A stretch of 64,000 nt of DNA from Candidatus Omnitrophota bacterium (lineage in GTDB: Bacteria > Hinthialibacterota > Hinthialibacteria > Hinthialibacterales > JAKPRU01), in assembly GCA_029570205.1 (NCBI GenBank), contig JAKQSI010000048.1, positions 1-64,000 on the forward strand. The letters run 5' to 3'. The position numbers were made by a program, and so were the translations under genes. The notes below the pieces were generated by a model. It did no database searches, was not told where the DNA came from, and saw nothing but the letters and a program-made list of their open reading frames with translations. Below are positions 32,812-42,442 of this stretch, piece by piece. Position 1 is the first letter of the stretch, and every line of letters starts with the position of its first letter.

Positions 32812-35361
32812 ATGCTTCGAAAATTCGTGGTCGCGCCACGTATTCCGGATTCGCTGAAACGGGTCCGGGAAATCGCTTACAACATCTGGTGGAGCTGGGA
32901 CAAAGAGGCCATTGAACTGTTTCGCCGCCTGGACCGGATCCTCTGGGAACAATGCTACCAGAATCCCGTTCGGATGTTGGGCTGCCTTTCGCAGGAGCGA
33001 TACGAATTTCTTGCGAACGACGAAAGCTATCTCTCCCACCTGGAACGGGTGGCCGCGAAACTGGATGCTTATCTGAAGGCGCATACCTGGTTCGGCGAAC
33101 AATCCTGCCCCATCAAGACATTTCGAGTTGCCTACTTCTCCGCCGAGTTCGGTCTGACCGACTCTCTGCCGATCTACAGCGGCGGTCTCGGAATCCTTGC
33201 CGGCGACCATCTGAAATCCGCCAGCGACCTGGGCATTCCCCTCGTGGGAGTCGGGCTGCTTTACCGGCTGGGGTATTTTCGTCAGTACTTGAGCGTGGAT
33301 GGCTGGCAGCAGGAGCTCTACCCGGAAAACGATTTCTACAACATGCCGGTGGAACTGGAGCGTGACGACAAAGGAAATCCGCTCCGAATTTCCGTCGAAT
33401 ACCCTCAAGGAGAGGTCAAAGCGCAAATCTGGCGGGTCAATGTGGGACGGGTCAAATTGTACTTCCTGGACACGAACATTGAGGAGAACGCGCCGGAGAG
33501 CCGCCCCATTACGGGGCAACTTTATGTAGCCGATCAGGACATGCGGATTCGCCAGGAAATCATGATGGGGGTGGGCGGAGTGCGTGCCCTGCGTGCCCTG
33601 GGGATATCCCCCATGGTGTATCACATGAACGACACCCACCCGGCATTTCTGGCTATTGAACGCCTTCGCGAAGTAATGACGGAGCACAAATTAACCTTTG
33701 AGGAGGCCTGTGAAGTAGTCACCGCCGGAACCGTCTTTACCACCCACACCCCGGTCCCCGCGGGCAATGAAACCTTCCCACCGGAATTGATCGACCGCTA
33801 CTTCTCCACGTTCTATCCTCAGCTCACTCTCAACAGAGAAAGATTCCTCGCACTCGGTCGGATCGATCCGCACAACCGTGCCGAACCGTTCGGCATGACC
33901 GTGATGGCCTTGCGCCTTTCAGGAAGACACAACGGAGTCAGCCGTCTGCATGGTGAGGTCGCTCGGAAAATGTGGAATCCGCTCTGGAAAGATGTTCCGC
34001 AGGCCGAGATCCCTATCATGCACATCACCAATGGTGTGCATATCAATACCTGGATCTCTAATGATCTGGTGGGGTTGTATGATCGTTATATCGGTCCTCG
34101 CTGGACGCTGACCCCGGCGGATCAGAGCATCTGGAAACGGGTGGACCAGATTCCCGATGCGGAATTGTGGCGGACGCATGTCCGACGGCGTGAACGGCTG
34201 GTCGCGTTTGCGCGACGGCGTTTACGGATGCAATTGACAAAACGGGGCGCACCCCGCGCCGAAATTGAGCAGTCCGATGAGATCCTGGACCCGGAAGCCC
34301 TCACCATCGGATTTGCGCGACGATTTGCCACGTACAAACGCGGAACACTGCTGTTCACCGATTTGAATCGACTGAAACGAATCCTCTCTAATCCGGAACG
34401 GCCGGTCCAGATTATCTATTCCGGAAAAGCCCATCCCGCCGATAACGCCGGAAAGGAACTCATTCGACAGGTCATCCAACATGCACGCACAGAGGATTTT
34501 CGCCGAAGAATTGTGTTTCTCGAGGACTATGATGTGAAAGTTACCCGATACCTGGTCCAGGGCGCCGATGTCTGGCTCAATACACCCCTTCGGCCCATGG
34601 AGGCCAGCGGAACCAGCGGCATGAAAGCCGCGGCGAATGGGGCGCTCAACATGAGTATCCCCGACGGCTGGTGGCCGGAGGCCTACGATGGAACCAACGG
34701 CTGGACCATCGGGCAGGGCGAGGACTACTCGGACCGGAATTACCAGGACCGGGTCGAAAGTCAGGCCATCTACGACATGCTGGAAAAAGAAGTCATCCCC
34801 ATGTTTTACAACCGGGGATCCGACAATATCCCGCGTGAGTGGCTGAAGGCGATGAAATCCACTTTGCGCACCATCTGCCCCGTGTTCAATACCAACCGGA
34901 TGGTGAAAGAATACATGGAACGCTCCTACCTCCCATCGGCGACACGGTGGGCACATCTCACAGTCGATGACATGGCCCGCGCAAAGGCGTTGGCTGCCTG
35001 GAAACAGAAAGTCTCTTCCGAATGGAAAAATCTCAAAATCCTTCATGTCGAAACGGATATGCCGGAGAACGTGGAGGTCAACGTCTCTTTTGTGGTTTCC
35101 GCCGAAGTGCAGCTGGGCGGATTGGCCCCCAAGGACGTCGCGGTGGAACTGTACTTCGGACCGTTGGACTCCCAGGGGAATATCGCCTCAGCGGAGGTCG
35201 CTCCGATGACTCTCCAGCACACGCTGGGCGCAGGACGCTATAAGTTCAATACGCTGGTATCCTGCTCCACCAGCGGTCAACATGGCTACACAGTCCGCAT
35301 CCGGCCCTCGCATGAGGATTTGTCCAGCCGGCACGAAACCGGCCTGCTGTGCTGGTATTGA
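32812..35361 (+). CDS. glgP: Alpha-glucan (glycogen/maltodextrin) phosphorylase
   Basis: An 849-residue GT35 phosphorylase of the short bacterial type that releases glucose 1-phosphate from glycogen or maltodextrins. The N-terminal DUF3417 domain (residues 1 to about 100, IPDSLKRVREIAYNIWWSWD) precedes the catalytic core. AYFSAEFGLTDSLPIYSGGL lies near 105. The PLP-binding lysine is about 605 in EASGTSGMKAAANG, and the core ends with WWPEAYDG. A C-terminal beta-domain (about 750-849) is extra. ATG 32812 is 10 bases after GGAGG; a TTG at 32803 is too close to it. It is a single gene, convergent with the mannosidase gene. Confidence 0.93.
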   Translation: MLRKFVVAPRIPDSLKRVREIAYNIWWSWDKEAIELFRRLDRILWEQCYQNPVRMLGCLSQERYEFLANDESYLSHLERVAAKLDAYLKAHTWFGEQSCPIKTFRVAYFSAEFGLTDSLPIYSGGLGILAGDHLKSASDLGIPLVGVGLLYRLGYFRQYLSVDGWQQELYPENDFYNMPVELERDDKGNPLRISVEYPQGEVKAQIWRVNVGRVKLYFLDTNIEENAPESRPITGQLYVADQDMRIRQEIMMGVGGVRALRALGISPMVYHMNDTHPAFLAIERLREVMTEHKLTFEEACEVVTAGTVFTTHTPVPAGNETFPPELIDRYFSTFYPQLTLNRERFLALGRIDPHNRAEPFGMTVMALRLSGRHNGVSRLHGEVARKMWNPLWKDVPQAEIPIMHITNGVHINTWISNDLVGLYDRYIGPRWTLTPADQSIWKRVDQIPDAELWRTHVRRRERLVAFARRRLRMQLTKRGAPRAEIEQSDEILDPEALTIGFARRFATYKRGTLLFTDLNRLKRILSNPERPVQIIYSGKAHPADNAGKELIRQVIQHARTEDFRRRIVFLEDYDVKVTRYLVQGADVWLNTPLRPMEASGTSGMKAAANGALNMSIPDGWWPEAYDGTNGWTIGQGEDYSDRNYQDRVESQAIYDMLEKEVIPMFYNRGSDNIPREWLKAMKSTLRTICPVFNTNRMVKEYMERSYLPSATRWAHLTVDDMARAKALAAWKQKVSSEWKNLKILHVETDMPENVEVNVSFVVSAEVQLGGLAPKDVAVELYFGPLDSQGNIASAEVAPMTLQHTLGAGRYKFNTLVSCSTSGQHGYTVRIRPSHEDLSSRHETGLLCWY

Positions 35362-35394
35362 GGATTTGCGCAGGCGGGGAGGGCGATAGTGTGG

Positions 35395-35438
35395 ATCATG
35401 GCCGGGACGTCCATGCCACGGTGTGGCACGAACCGGTA
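35395..35438. repeat. REP-like palindromes between convergent genes
   Basis: Contains TGCCAC-GGT-GTGGCA (35414-35428) and an overlapping CATGG-CCGGGACGT-CCATG. It shares GTGTGGCACG with the hairpin upstream of the methyltransferase at 6914. It lies between the stops of glgP and the mannosidase gene and may terminate both, though there is no T-run. Confidence 0.6.
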
Positions 35439-37922
35439 CTAGCCTTCTACCTTGTCCTCCAGCAAGTTCAACTCCTCTACAATTTCCCACCCACCTTTTG
35501 GAGTAACTCGGATCGTTTTAATCTCATGTGGGGATACAGGAAACGAAATCTCACGATTCCAGTACGGAAAACGGACAACTACCGTTCCCTCTTTGCCCTC
35601 GGATTCGTATCCCCGAAGGACTACTGTATCGTCATCCTCGGCTATTTTCAGAACAGTCGGGACAAAATGTTCGCTGTCGCACTCGGTAAATGAGGCGGAC
35701 AGCGGCAAATCCCCCGAATGCGCGGATTCCTGGTGAAGCCACAGAGGTTCGTTCAATCCCCATGCCTTTCGCGGGATATGCGCACCCTGCCAGGGACCGG
35801 AATGCGGCACCAGGACAAATCGTATAGTTTGCTCGCCCAAATCCATGTAACGAATCGGCTCGCTTGTATCGACACGGGCCGGATCATGGTGCGCGTAAGC
35901 CGGGCTGCGAACCAGCGATATCCGCAAAGTCTTGTCCAGGACATCGTAGCCGAACTTGCAGTCATTGATAACCGAAAAGCCATAAGGAACGGACTCATCG
36001 TTTATCGTCATTCCGTTGCCGGTTAAATCAATCCAGGATTGTCCCGGTTCCTCATTCCCAGTCTTCGTGCGCTCAATACAGCCGTAGGGAACATCAAAGG
36101 TTGCTTTCCCGCCCACTATTCTCGTCTTGAAGGCAATCTTGAGGAAGCGGTAGCATTCCTGCCAATTCAAGTGAAGCGTTGCATGAATATCGGGAATATC
36201 GCGGTACAGGCTCAAATGAACCTCAGCGGTTGACCGATTGTATTCATAGGTTATTCGCAAAGTTGCCATACACGGCCCGGAGTCGAGTATCCGAATTGAT
36301 TTCAGTTGAAATCGGCCGTCTTCAACGCGCCAGCCGTCAATCCCGTGGCTCCAGGTATCGGATTGGTCCGCCATCACACAGAGCGAAAGGCCGCGCTCCA
36401 GCGTCTCCACCTTGTTCTTCTTATCATACAGGGAAACAACTTCGCCGGATTGCCCATCAACGCGAATCCGCCAGTAGTCGTTTTCTAATAGTCCCGGTTT
36501 GATGTGCAGCATTCGCTTGCTTTCCTGTTTGCGGGCCGTGCCCGGCAACGGAATTCCGCGGTAGGTTCGATATCCCAATCCCGGGACATCGGCAAGAAAC
36601 AGAAGATCGCGATTCCCAACTTGCTGACCCACGATGTCTTGTGATGGAATCTCCTTCCCCGAATCATCCACAATGCGCAGGAATCTTCCAAGGAAGTGCT
36701 TTATAGAGGATGGAACCCGGACGGGTGACGTGATCCGCCATGGTAATGGATTAAAGACAACCATATTCCGCCCTTCGCCCGTTGTGTCGATCCGCTTTGC
36801 GATCTCTTGGATTACACGATTACGGATCTTGTCGGTAGTGAATAATACGGAGCCGTACGCATTCCGCACATCCTGATATGCCGCTTCAATGCTCGTTCCC
36901 GCAAGGATATCGTGAAACTGGTTGCACAGTACTGTCTCCCAAGCCTCCCGGATACTTTCGCGCCGGTCCGGCAGATTTTGCAGAACCGTACCGACAGCCG
37001 ACCACCGCTCCGCCTGCATAAGCGCGTGTTCGCACTGGCGATTCAGTCTCTTGACTTCGGAGTGCGAGGTGTAACACCCGCGCGCATGATGCTGCAAGTC
37101 GGTTCGAACAACGGGAAGGCTCTCTGTGCAAAGAGTCTCCGTTAGACATTGGTAATAGCGGCTGAGAGTGCTGAAGCAAATCGGCGGATTATTTCGGTCG
37201 CTCTGAAGATCCTGGATAATGCGAATGCACTTCTTTGTGGGGCCGCCACCGTGGTTTCCGATTCCGAAGAAGAACATCTCGTGCCGTTGGTCCGGATGCC
37301 GGTATGGTCCGGGTTGCAGTTCGTGGAATCGTTTCTCCAGACCCTCCGGGAGTACATCATAGCAAATCGGTATGCAGCCGGCGAGAACACGACTGCCATC
37401 CCGTGCTTCCCACTGGAAATGCAGGTACGCATATTTCATTTCGGTATCCGGCGCCGGTCGCATATAGGTATAGGTAGAGAATCCGGATTTCTTTAATATC
37501 TGCGGCAACGTCCCCGTGTGGCCGAACGCATCCGGATTGAATGCTTCGGTTACCGTAAGGCCGAAATGTGTTCGAAAGAACCGCTGTCCATACAGGCCAT
37601 GGCGCACGAGCGATTCACCGCCGGGGATGTTGCAGTCCGGCTCGACAATCCAGCCGCCGACTATGTTCCAGCGACCCTCTCGAACGCGATCCTGAATTTC
37701 CATGAACATCGGGGGATCGATTTCGAGTATCCATTTATAGAAGGCGGCGGAACCGGCAATAAAGCAAAGGTCCGGCGTCTCTTTCATTCGGTCCAGCGCT
37801 GATCGGAAGGTCGCGCGGATTTCCTCGTAGCCCTCCTGCCATCGCCAGAGCCACACGGGGTCGATGTGTCCGTGGCCGATCGCGTGATAGGTAATTGTGT
37901 CGGATGTCGCGGCCTCTGTCAT
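35439..37922 (-). CDS. GH38 alpha-mannosidase
   Basis: An 827-residue glycoside hydrolase family 38 enzyme. The zinc-binding motif HGHIDPVWLW starts at residue 17. The catalytic nucleophile Asp131 lies in AFNPDAFGHTG, and GNHGGGPT and NQFHDILAGTSIEA follow as expected. The C-terminal beta-sandwich domain is complete (for example NDYWRIRVDGQSGEVVSLYD, about 470-490). No signal peptide is seen, so it is cytoplasmic or exported by another route. The start at 37922 (MTEAAT) has a GGAG 7 bases upstream; 37949 (MAQKG) is also possible. It releases alpha-linked mannose from glycans. It diverges from the lipoprotein gene next to it and probably shares a promoter region. Confidence 0.92.
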   Translation of the reverse strand: MTEAATSDTITYHAIGHGHIDPVWLWRWQEGYEEIRATFRSALDRMKETPDLCFIAGSAAFYKWILEIDPPMFMEIQDRVREGRWNIVGGWIVEPDCNIPGGESLVRHGLYGQRFFRTHFGLTVTEAFNPDAFGHTGTLPQILKKSGFSTYTYMRPAPDTEMKYAYLHFQWEARDGSRVLAGCIPICYDVLPEGLEKRFHELQPGPYRHPDQRHEMFFFGIGNHGGGPTKKCIRIIQDLQSDRNNPPICFSTLSRYYQCLTETLCTESLPVVRTDLQHHARGCYTSHSEVKRLNRQCEHALMQAERWSAVGTVLQNLPDRRESIREAWETVLCNQFHDILAGTSIEAAYQDVRNAYGSVLFTTDKIRNRVIQEIAKRIDTTGEGRNMVVFNPLPWRITSPVRVPSSIKHFLGRFLRIVDDSGKEIPSQDIVGQQVGNRDLLFLADVPGLGYRTYRGIPLPGTARKQESKRMLHIKPGLLENDYWRIRVDGQSGEVVSLYDKKNKVETLERGLSLCVMADQSDTWSHGIDGWRVEDGRFQLKSIRILDSGPCMATLRITYEYNRSTAEVHLSLYRDIPDIHATLHLNWQECYRFLKIAFKTRIVGGKATFDVPYGCIERTKTGNEEPGQSWIDLTGNGMTINDESVPYGFSVINDCKFGYDVLDKTLRISLVRSPAYAHHDPARVDTSEPIRYMDLGEQTIRFVLVPHSGPWQGAHIPRKAWGLNEPLWLHQESAHSGDLPLSASFTECDSEHFVPTVLKIAEDDDTVVLRGYESEGKEGTVVVRFPYWNREISFPVSPHEIKTIRVTPKGGWEIVEELNLLEDKVEG

Positions 37923-38109
37923 TGTATCTCCGAAACCCTTTTGTGCCATGTAAAACACCTTGCACCGATGATACATAGACCCGGTGAATTAAGGAAAGGA
38001 TTCCCCACAAGCATGGATCTCTTTACTGCACTAAACATTCCGGGCCGACTGTTCTATCCTATCGCTGTCGGTGTTTTTCGGATTTACCCCCTCGGTAAGG
38101 AGAAAGATT

Positions 38110-39282
38110 ATGAATCATAACATTTTATTCGTCGCTGTCGCAGCAGGACTGGTTGTGTCCGCCTGTGGCGGTGCAGAGAAGAAGTCCGCCGATGTCCCCG
38201 CATCGCAGAATGCCCGGGTAATCAAACATGTGGTTGTCTACGGCGAGCCGGGCCGGTTCGGCGGATGGCCCGCGAATCACGGAATCTGGTCCTGGGACAA
38301 TGAGATCCTTGTCGGATTCAGCAGGGGCTACTACAAAGACCTTGGCGATCGTCATCACATCGATCGGGAAAAACCCGAGGAGCACCTCTTTGCCCGCAGC
38401 CTGGATGGCGGCGAAACCTGGAGTGTTGAAGATCCCTCGGATGTGATTATCCCCGAGGGAGACGCGCTTCACGGGATTCGACCTCCGCATCTGACACCGA
38501 TTCCATTCAAAGACTGCCCGGGCGGCATCGATTTCACTCACCCGGATTTCGCGATGACCCTTCGCATGACGAGTGTCGATGCCGGGCCATCCCGCTTCTA
38601 TTACTCGTACGACCGCGGCCATCACTGGGAAGGTCCGTTTCGATTACCTTTGTTCGGGCAATCGGGTGTTGCGGCACGCACCGACTACATTGTAGATGGA
38701 AAGCATGAATGCATGTTGTTCCTCACGGCGGCAAAGGCCGATGGAAAAGAAGGGCGACCCTTCTGTGCGCGGACCCGCGATGGAGGAAAGACATGGGATT
38801 TTCTTTCGTTTATCGGCCCGGAACCGAAAGGCTTTTCGATCATGCCGGCCGCTGTGCGCCTGTCGGAAACCGATATTCTGGTAGCGCTGCGTCATCAGGA
38901 AGAAACGAGACGTTTTATCGAAACGTACATATCGCACGACAACGGCAGATCGTGGAACTACCTGAATACGCCCGTACCCGATACCGGTGAGGGAAATCCG
39001 CCCAGTATGATCAAACTGCGCGACGGCCGAATTTGTCTCTGCTATGGCTATCGTGCCAAGCCGTTTTCAATCTGCGCGAAATGGAGTCGAGATAACGGGA
39101 ACACGTGGAGCGACACCGTCGTTCTGCGTAATGATGGCGCGAGTCGAGACATCGGCTACCCACGAATGGTCCAAAGACCCGACGGGAAAATTGTCAGCGT
39201 GTACTATTTCTGCGACTCATCCGCTCCGGAACGCTATATCGCGGCAACAATCTGGGATCCGGGCGCTGAGCAAACGAATTAG
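38110..39282 (+). CDS. Sialidase-like Asp-box lipoprotein
   Basis: A 390-residue lipoprotein: the signal peptide ends in a lipobox, LVVSAC, with Cys about 17. The mature protein is a six-bladed propeller of the BNR/sialidase type, with Asp-boxes SLDGGETWS near 97, TRDGGKTWD near 222, SHDNGRSWN near 275 and SRDNGNTWS near 325. The Arg triad and catalytic Tyr of true sialidases are not confirmed, so it may act on other sugars or only bind them. AAGGAG lies 7 bases before the ATG. It is followed after 48 bases by the heparinase-like gene on the same strand, and these two probably form an operon. Confidence 0.75.
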   Translation: MNHNILFVAVAAGLVVSACGGAEKKSADVPASQNARVIKHVVVYGEPGRFGGWPANHGIWSWDNEILVGFSRGYYKDLGDRHHIDREKPEEHLFARSLDGGETWSVEDPSDVIIPEGDALHGIRPPHLTPIPFKDCPGGIDFTHPDFAMTLRMTSVDAGPSRFYYSYDRGHHWEGPFRLPLFGQSGVAARTDYIVDGKHECMLFLTAAKADGKEGRPFCARTRDGGKTWDFLSFIGPEPKGFSIMPAAVRLSETDILVALRHQEETRRFIETYISHDNGRSWNYLNTPVPDTGEGNPPSMIKLRDGRICLCYGYRAKPFSICAKWSRDNGNTWSDTVVLRNDGASRDIGYPRMVQRPDGKIVSVYYFCDSSAPERYIAATIWDPGAEQTN

Positions 39283-39330
39283 ACGAGGCGTTTTCCGCAG
39301 GTATCTACCAAGGAGTCAGGACGGTCCATA

Positions 39331-42300
39331 ATGAATAGATCCATACCACTCAGCATTTGCTTAATTATCGGCATTCTCAGTCAGCGCCTTCATGCGGACG
39401 GTGTGCAAGCCCGTCTGAACAACACTGCCGACAAGGAACAGTATGTCAGTGCCGTAACCCGGGGAGAGGGATATATGCCGTGGCAGAAACCGGGTATCTC
39501 CGATGCAGAGCAGGCTTTCCGCATGGAGATAGAGAACATGAAGGACGAGTATCTTGCCGCCCGGACCACGGTCGAGCATCCCGTTTTGCTCACGAAGGAA
39601 AACCTCGAACGTGCCCGGCGGAACATTGAGCAAAATGACTCTGCTCGAAACTGGTTTGCCGGTCATAAACGACTGGCGGATGCCGTGGCAAGCCGCCCGA
39701 ATGGCTATGTGGAGAACATGATCAGTGAATTGACGCCCGCGAACACGTACGGATTTACCTGCCCGAACTGTGTCGGTAAAGACTCCCAGGAATGCGCCGG
39801 TTCTTCCCTGATCGACTGGTCGCCGGATAACCCGGATGTGATCCGGTGCCGGCGGTGCGGGCAGGTTTATCCCGACGAAAAATATCCGGAGACGGCCGTT
39901 TTACGGTGCCCTCGAATGGGGCAGGAGTTTACTTATTACTTGAATGACCGGGAGCGCCTCCATCCGGACGACCGAACCGGACAATATGCCTGGCATTGGG
40001 TCGGCTACCCGATGCACATCAGTTTCTCCGGTGTCGTGCGCACTGAGAAGTGCGAATATATGTTGACCGCCTTGCGAAGTCTGGCGCTTGTTTATGCGCT
40101 TGAGTCGGATCCGAAATATGCCGCACCGGCTATTGAAATATTGACCCGGTTGGCGCATTGTTACCGAAATTGGCTATATCACGATTACTGGGACACAATC
40201 GCAGATTGCGATCCACTGTATGCCGCCTGGCATGACCGGGAGTTGCCGTTGGAGTGGAAAAGACATCTATGCGCCAATGCGTTTGCGAATGATTCTCTCG
40301 ACAAGGCCGCCATGCTTCAGGGATATTGGGGGGCCGGAAGATACCATCCCAGTACGGACAACATCGGCGTTCTTGCGTCGATCTGTCTTGCTTACGACCT
40401 CCTTTACAATGCGTCGGATACCCAGGGTAATGCACTATGGACTTCGGATATGCGTTCGATAGTCGAGCGGGATCTGATTCTCGAATGGGAACTCGGCGCG
40501 GAACCGTATCTGGGGGGGCACAACAAAGCAGAAAACAGCAATAATAAGGCGCCCCGCATCTATCACGCGCAGGCCGCTGTCGCAAAATGCCTCGGCATTC
40601 CTGTCTTGGCAGATACCGCGTTGCGCGGATATCAGGTAGTGAGGGACGAGTCGTTTCTGAATGATGGATTCAGTACGGAAAGTCCGTCTTACACAGACAT
40701 GTACCTCTCCGAATTGCTTTGCATTCCGGAGGTTCTCTATGGATTTGTCTGGCCGGATGGGTACTCCGGTCGGGACGGTAAGGTTGATCTGTACAGAACC
40801 GATACGCGCTTGCAACTGATGTACCGTTCCGTCGTCGATCAGCTGCGCCCCGATGGGCGGTTTCTTCCATTATCGGATACGAATGAACAGTCCGGCCCGA
40901 GCGCGGGTATAATCGAGATCGGGCTTGCGCGGTACCCGCAATGTTTCGAGTCGCGCCTTCCGGGAAGCCTGTTCGCCGGCCTCCCCACGGAATATGGGAT
41001 CTTCCATTTCAACTCCCTGGTTTTTTCCGCGCCCTCGGATCTGGTTATGCCGGAGATATTGTTCCCCGCATGGATGACAGCGATTCTTCGCCACGGGGCC
41101 GGTCCTCTATCCTCCGTCGCGGCCTTTCCTTTCAACCCCGAGGGTGGCCATCGCCACGATGACAACCTGGCGTTATTCTACGTGGATTGCGGCCGGACAA
41201 TTCTGGGCGATCTTGGCTATGTCGGCGACATGCCGGTTAACGCATGGATCAAGAGCAGTCTCAGCCACAATCTGGTGATCGTTGATGATAAAGGACAAGT
41301 ACAGAAAGGTCGCCGTCCGTCCCTGTTCATGATGGCGACGTCCCCGGGCATTTCGGTTTGTGAAGCATCCTCGAATGGCATCTACGAATCGTGTAGCGAA
41401 TACCGCCGTCTGATTGCCATGATCAAAGGGCCGGATTCGCATTCTTTTCTTGTAGACATATTTCGAGTAACGGGTGGAGCCAAACACATCTACCGCATTT
41501 TCAGCGAACTTGCTTCCAGTGATGTTGCCGACGCTTCTCTATCGTTTGAGGGCCTCTCCATGCCGGACGAACCGCCGCTGCCTCAGGTTGGCGGAAGCCT
41601 GGAGCGCGAAGATATATTCGGATTGCGCGATGTCCGCGCTGCGGATAATCCGCCTCCGTCCTGGAGTGCGGTTTGGCAGGAGACGGATCGGCGGTACCGT
41701 CTCCGAATGCTGTGTCCCGTGCATCGCGTGGAGGCATCGAACGGCCCCGGACAGAGAACGCTTAGCGAGTCCGGTCGGCGAGTTCGCTATGTCGACTCGA
41801 TCCGTCAGGGCGAGAACCTGCGCAGCACCTTTGTAGCGATTCACGAACCATGCGGCGGAAATGGTAATCTGCCGATTCTCGCCGCGGAACGGTTAGAGGT
41901 TCCACCGAGTGCGGGAGAGAAAGCCATCGCGATCAAAATCCTGTCTACTTGGGGTGAATATCTTATTTTGAGCGAATTCGCGGAGGAAACCATTGTGAAG
42001 GACATCCGCTTCCAGGGTCGATTTGGCGTGTATTGCAGGCCGTCCGGTGGATCGAATTGGCTATTCGCATTGGGGGCGAAGACCCTGATCCAAGAAACAT
42101 TCGGCTTTTCCGATATGCCTGCGGAGTGGCACGGAGGCGTAGAGAATAATTCGGAGAGTGTGGTCGTTTCCACAACAGCGAGGCCGGCAAAATGGCCTGA
42201 TGAGTCGAAAGAGGTCCGGAATTATCTGATCGCATCCGATGGCAAGTACACGACGGGATTTCCAGTCGGTGAAATACGGGAAAAGGAAATTCATACAACG

Positions 42301-42363
42301 CGATTTCCGTTGCCGCCATTGGAGACATTCCAGGTATTTGCGGTACAGTACATAAAGGAATAG
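39331..42363 (+). CDS. Heparinase II/III-family polysaccharide lyase
   Basis: A 1010-residue exported protein with a signal peptide (about 1-23). Residues 85-170 hold a zinc ribbon (CPNCVGKD near 144, RCRRCGQVYPDEKYPE near 172). The long alpha/alpha toroid (about 180-560) carries likely catalytic Tyr/His in the HNKAENSNNKAPRIY region. The heparinase II/III beta-sheet domain begins near 600 with EGGHRHDDNLALFYVDCG, where His-rich residues bind metal. It resembles large lyases of marine and soil bacteria acting on uronic-acid-containing polysaccharides; the exact substrate is unknown. AGGAGTCAGG lies just upstream of the ATG. It faces the sulfatase gene, with 79 bases between stops. Confidence 0.8.
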   Translation: MNRSIPLSICLIIGILSQRLHADGVQARLNNTADKEQYVSAVTRGEGYMPWQKPGISDAEQAFRMEIENMKDEYLAARTTVEHPVLLTKENLERARRNIEQNDSARNWFAGHKRLADAVASRPNGYVENMISELTPANTYGFTCPNCVGKDSQECAGSSLIDWSPDNPDVIRCRRCGQVYPDEKYPETAVLRCPRMGQEFTYYLNDRERLHPDDRTGQYAWHWVGYPMHISFSGVVRTEKCEYMLTALRSLALVYALESDPKYAAPAIEILTRLAHCYRNWLYHDYWDTIADCDPLYAAWHDRELPLEWKRHLCANAFANDSLDKAAMLQGYWGAGRYHPSTDNIGVLASICLAYDLLYNASDTQGNALWTSDMRSIVERDLILEWELGAEPYLGGHNKAENSNNKAPRIYHAQAAVAKCLGIPVLADTALRGYQVVRDESFLNDGFSTESPSYTDMYLSELLCIPEVLYGFVWPDGYSGRDGKVDLYRTDTRLQLMYRSVVDQLRPDGRFLPLSDTNEQSGPSAGIIEIGLARYPQCFESRLPGSLFAGLPTEYGIFHFNSLVFSAPSDLVMPEILFPAWMTAILRHGAGPLSSVAAFPFNPEGGHRHDDNLALFYVDCGRTILGDLGYVGDMPVNAWIKSSLSHNLVIVDDKGQVQKGRRPSLFMMATSPGISVCEASSNGIYESCSEYRRLIAMIKGPDSHSFLVDIFRVTGGAKHIYRIFSELASSDVADASLSFEGLSMPDEPPLPQVGGSLEREDIFGLRDVRAADNPPPSWSAVWQETDRRYRLRMLCPVHRVEASNGPGQRTLSESGRRVRYVDSIRQGENLRSTFVAIHEPCGGNGNLPILAAERLEVPPSAGEKAIAIKILSTWGEYLILSEFAEETIVKDIRFQGRFGVYCRPSGGSNWLFALGAKTLIQETFGFSDMPAEWHGGVENNSESVVVSTTARPAKWPDESKEVRNYLIASDGKYTTGFPVGEIREKEIHTTRFPLPPLETFQVFAVQYIKE

Positions 42364-42442
42364 ATCCGAAACAAGACGATCCCCTCGTGCATTCCAATGC
42401 GGACCCGGCAATTACCTGATCGACACGAGTCGCTTGGAATTC

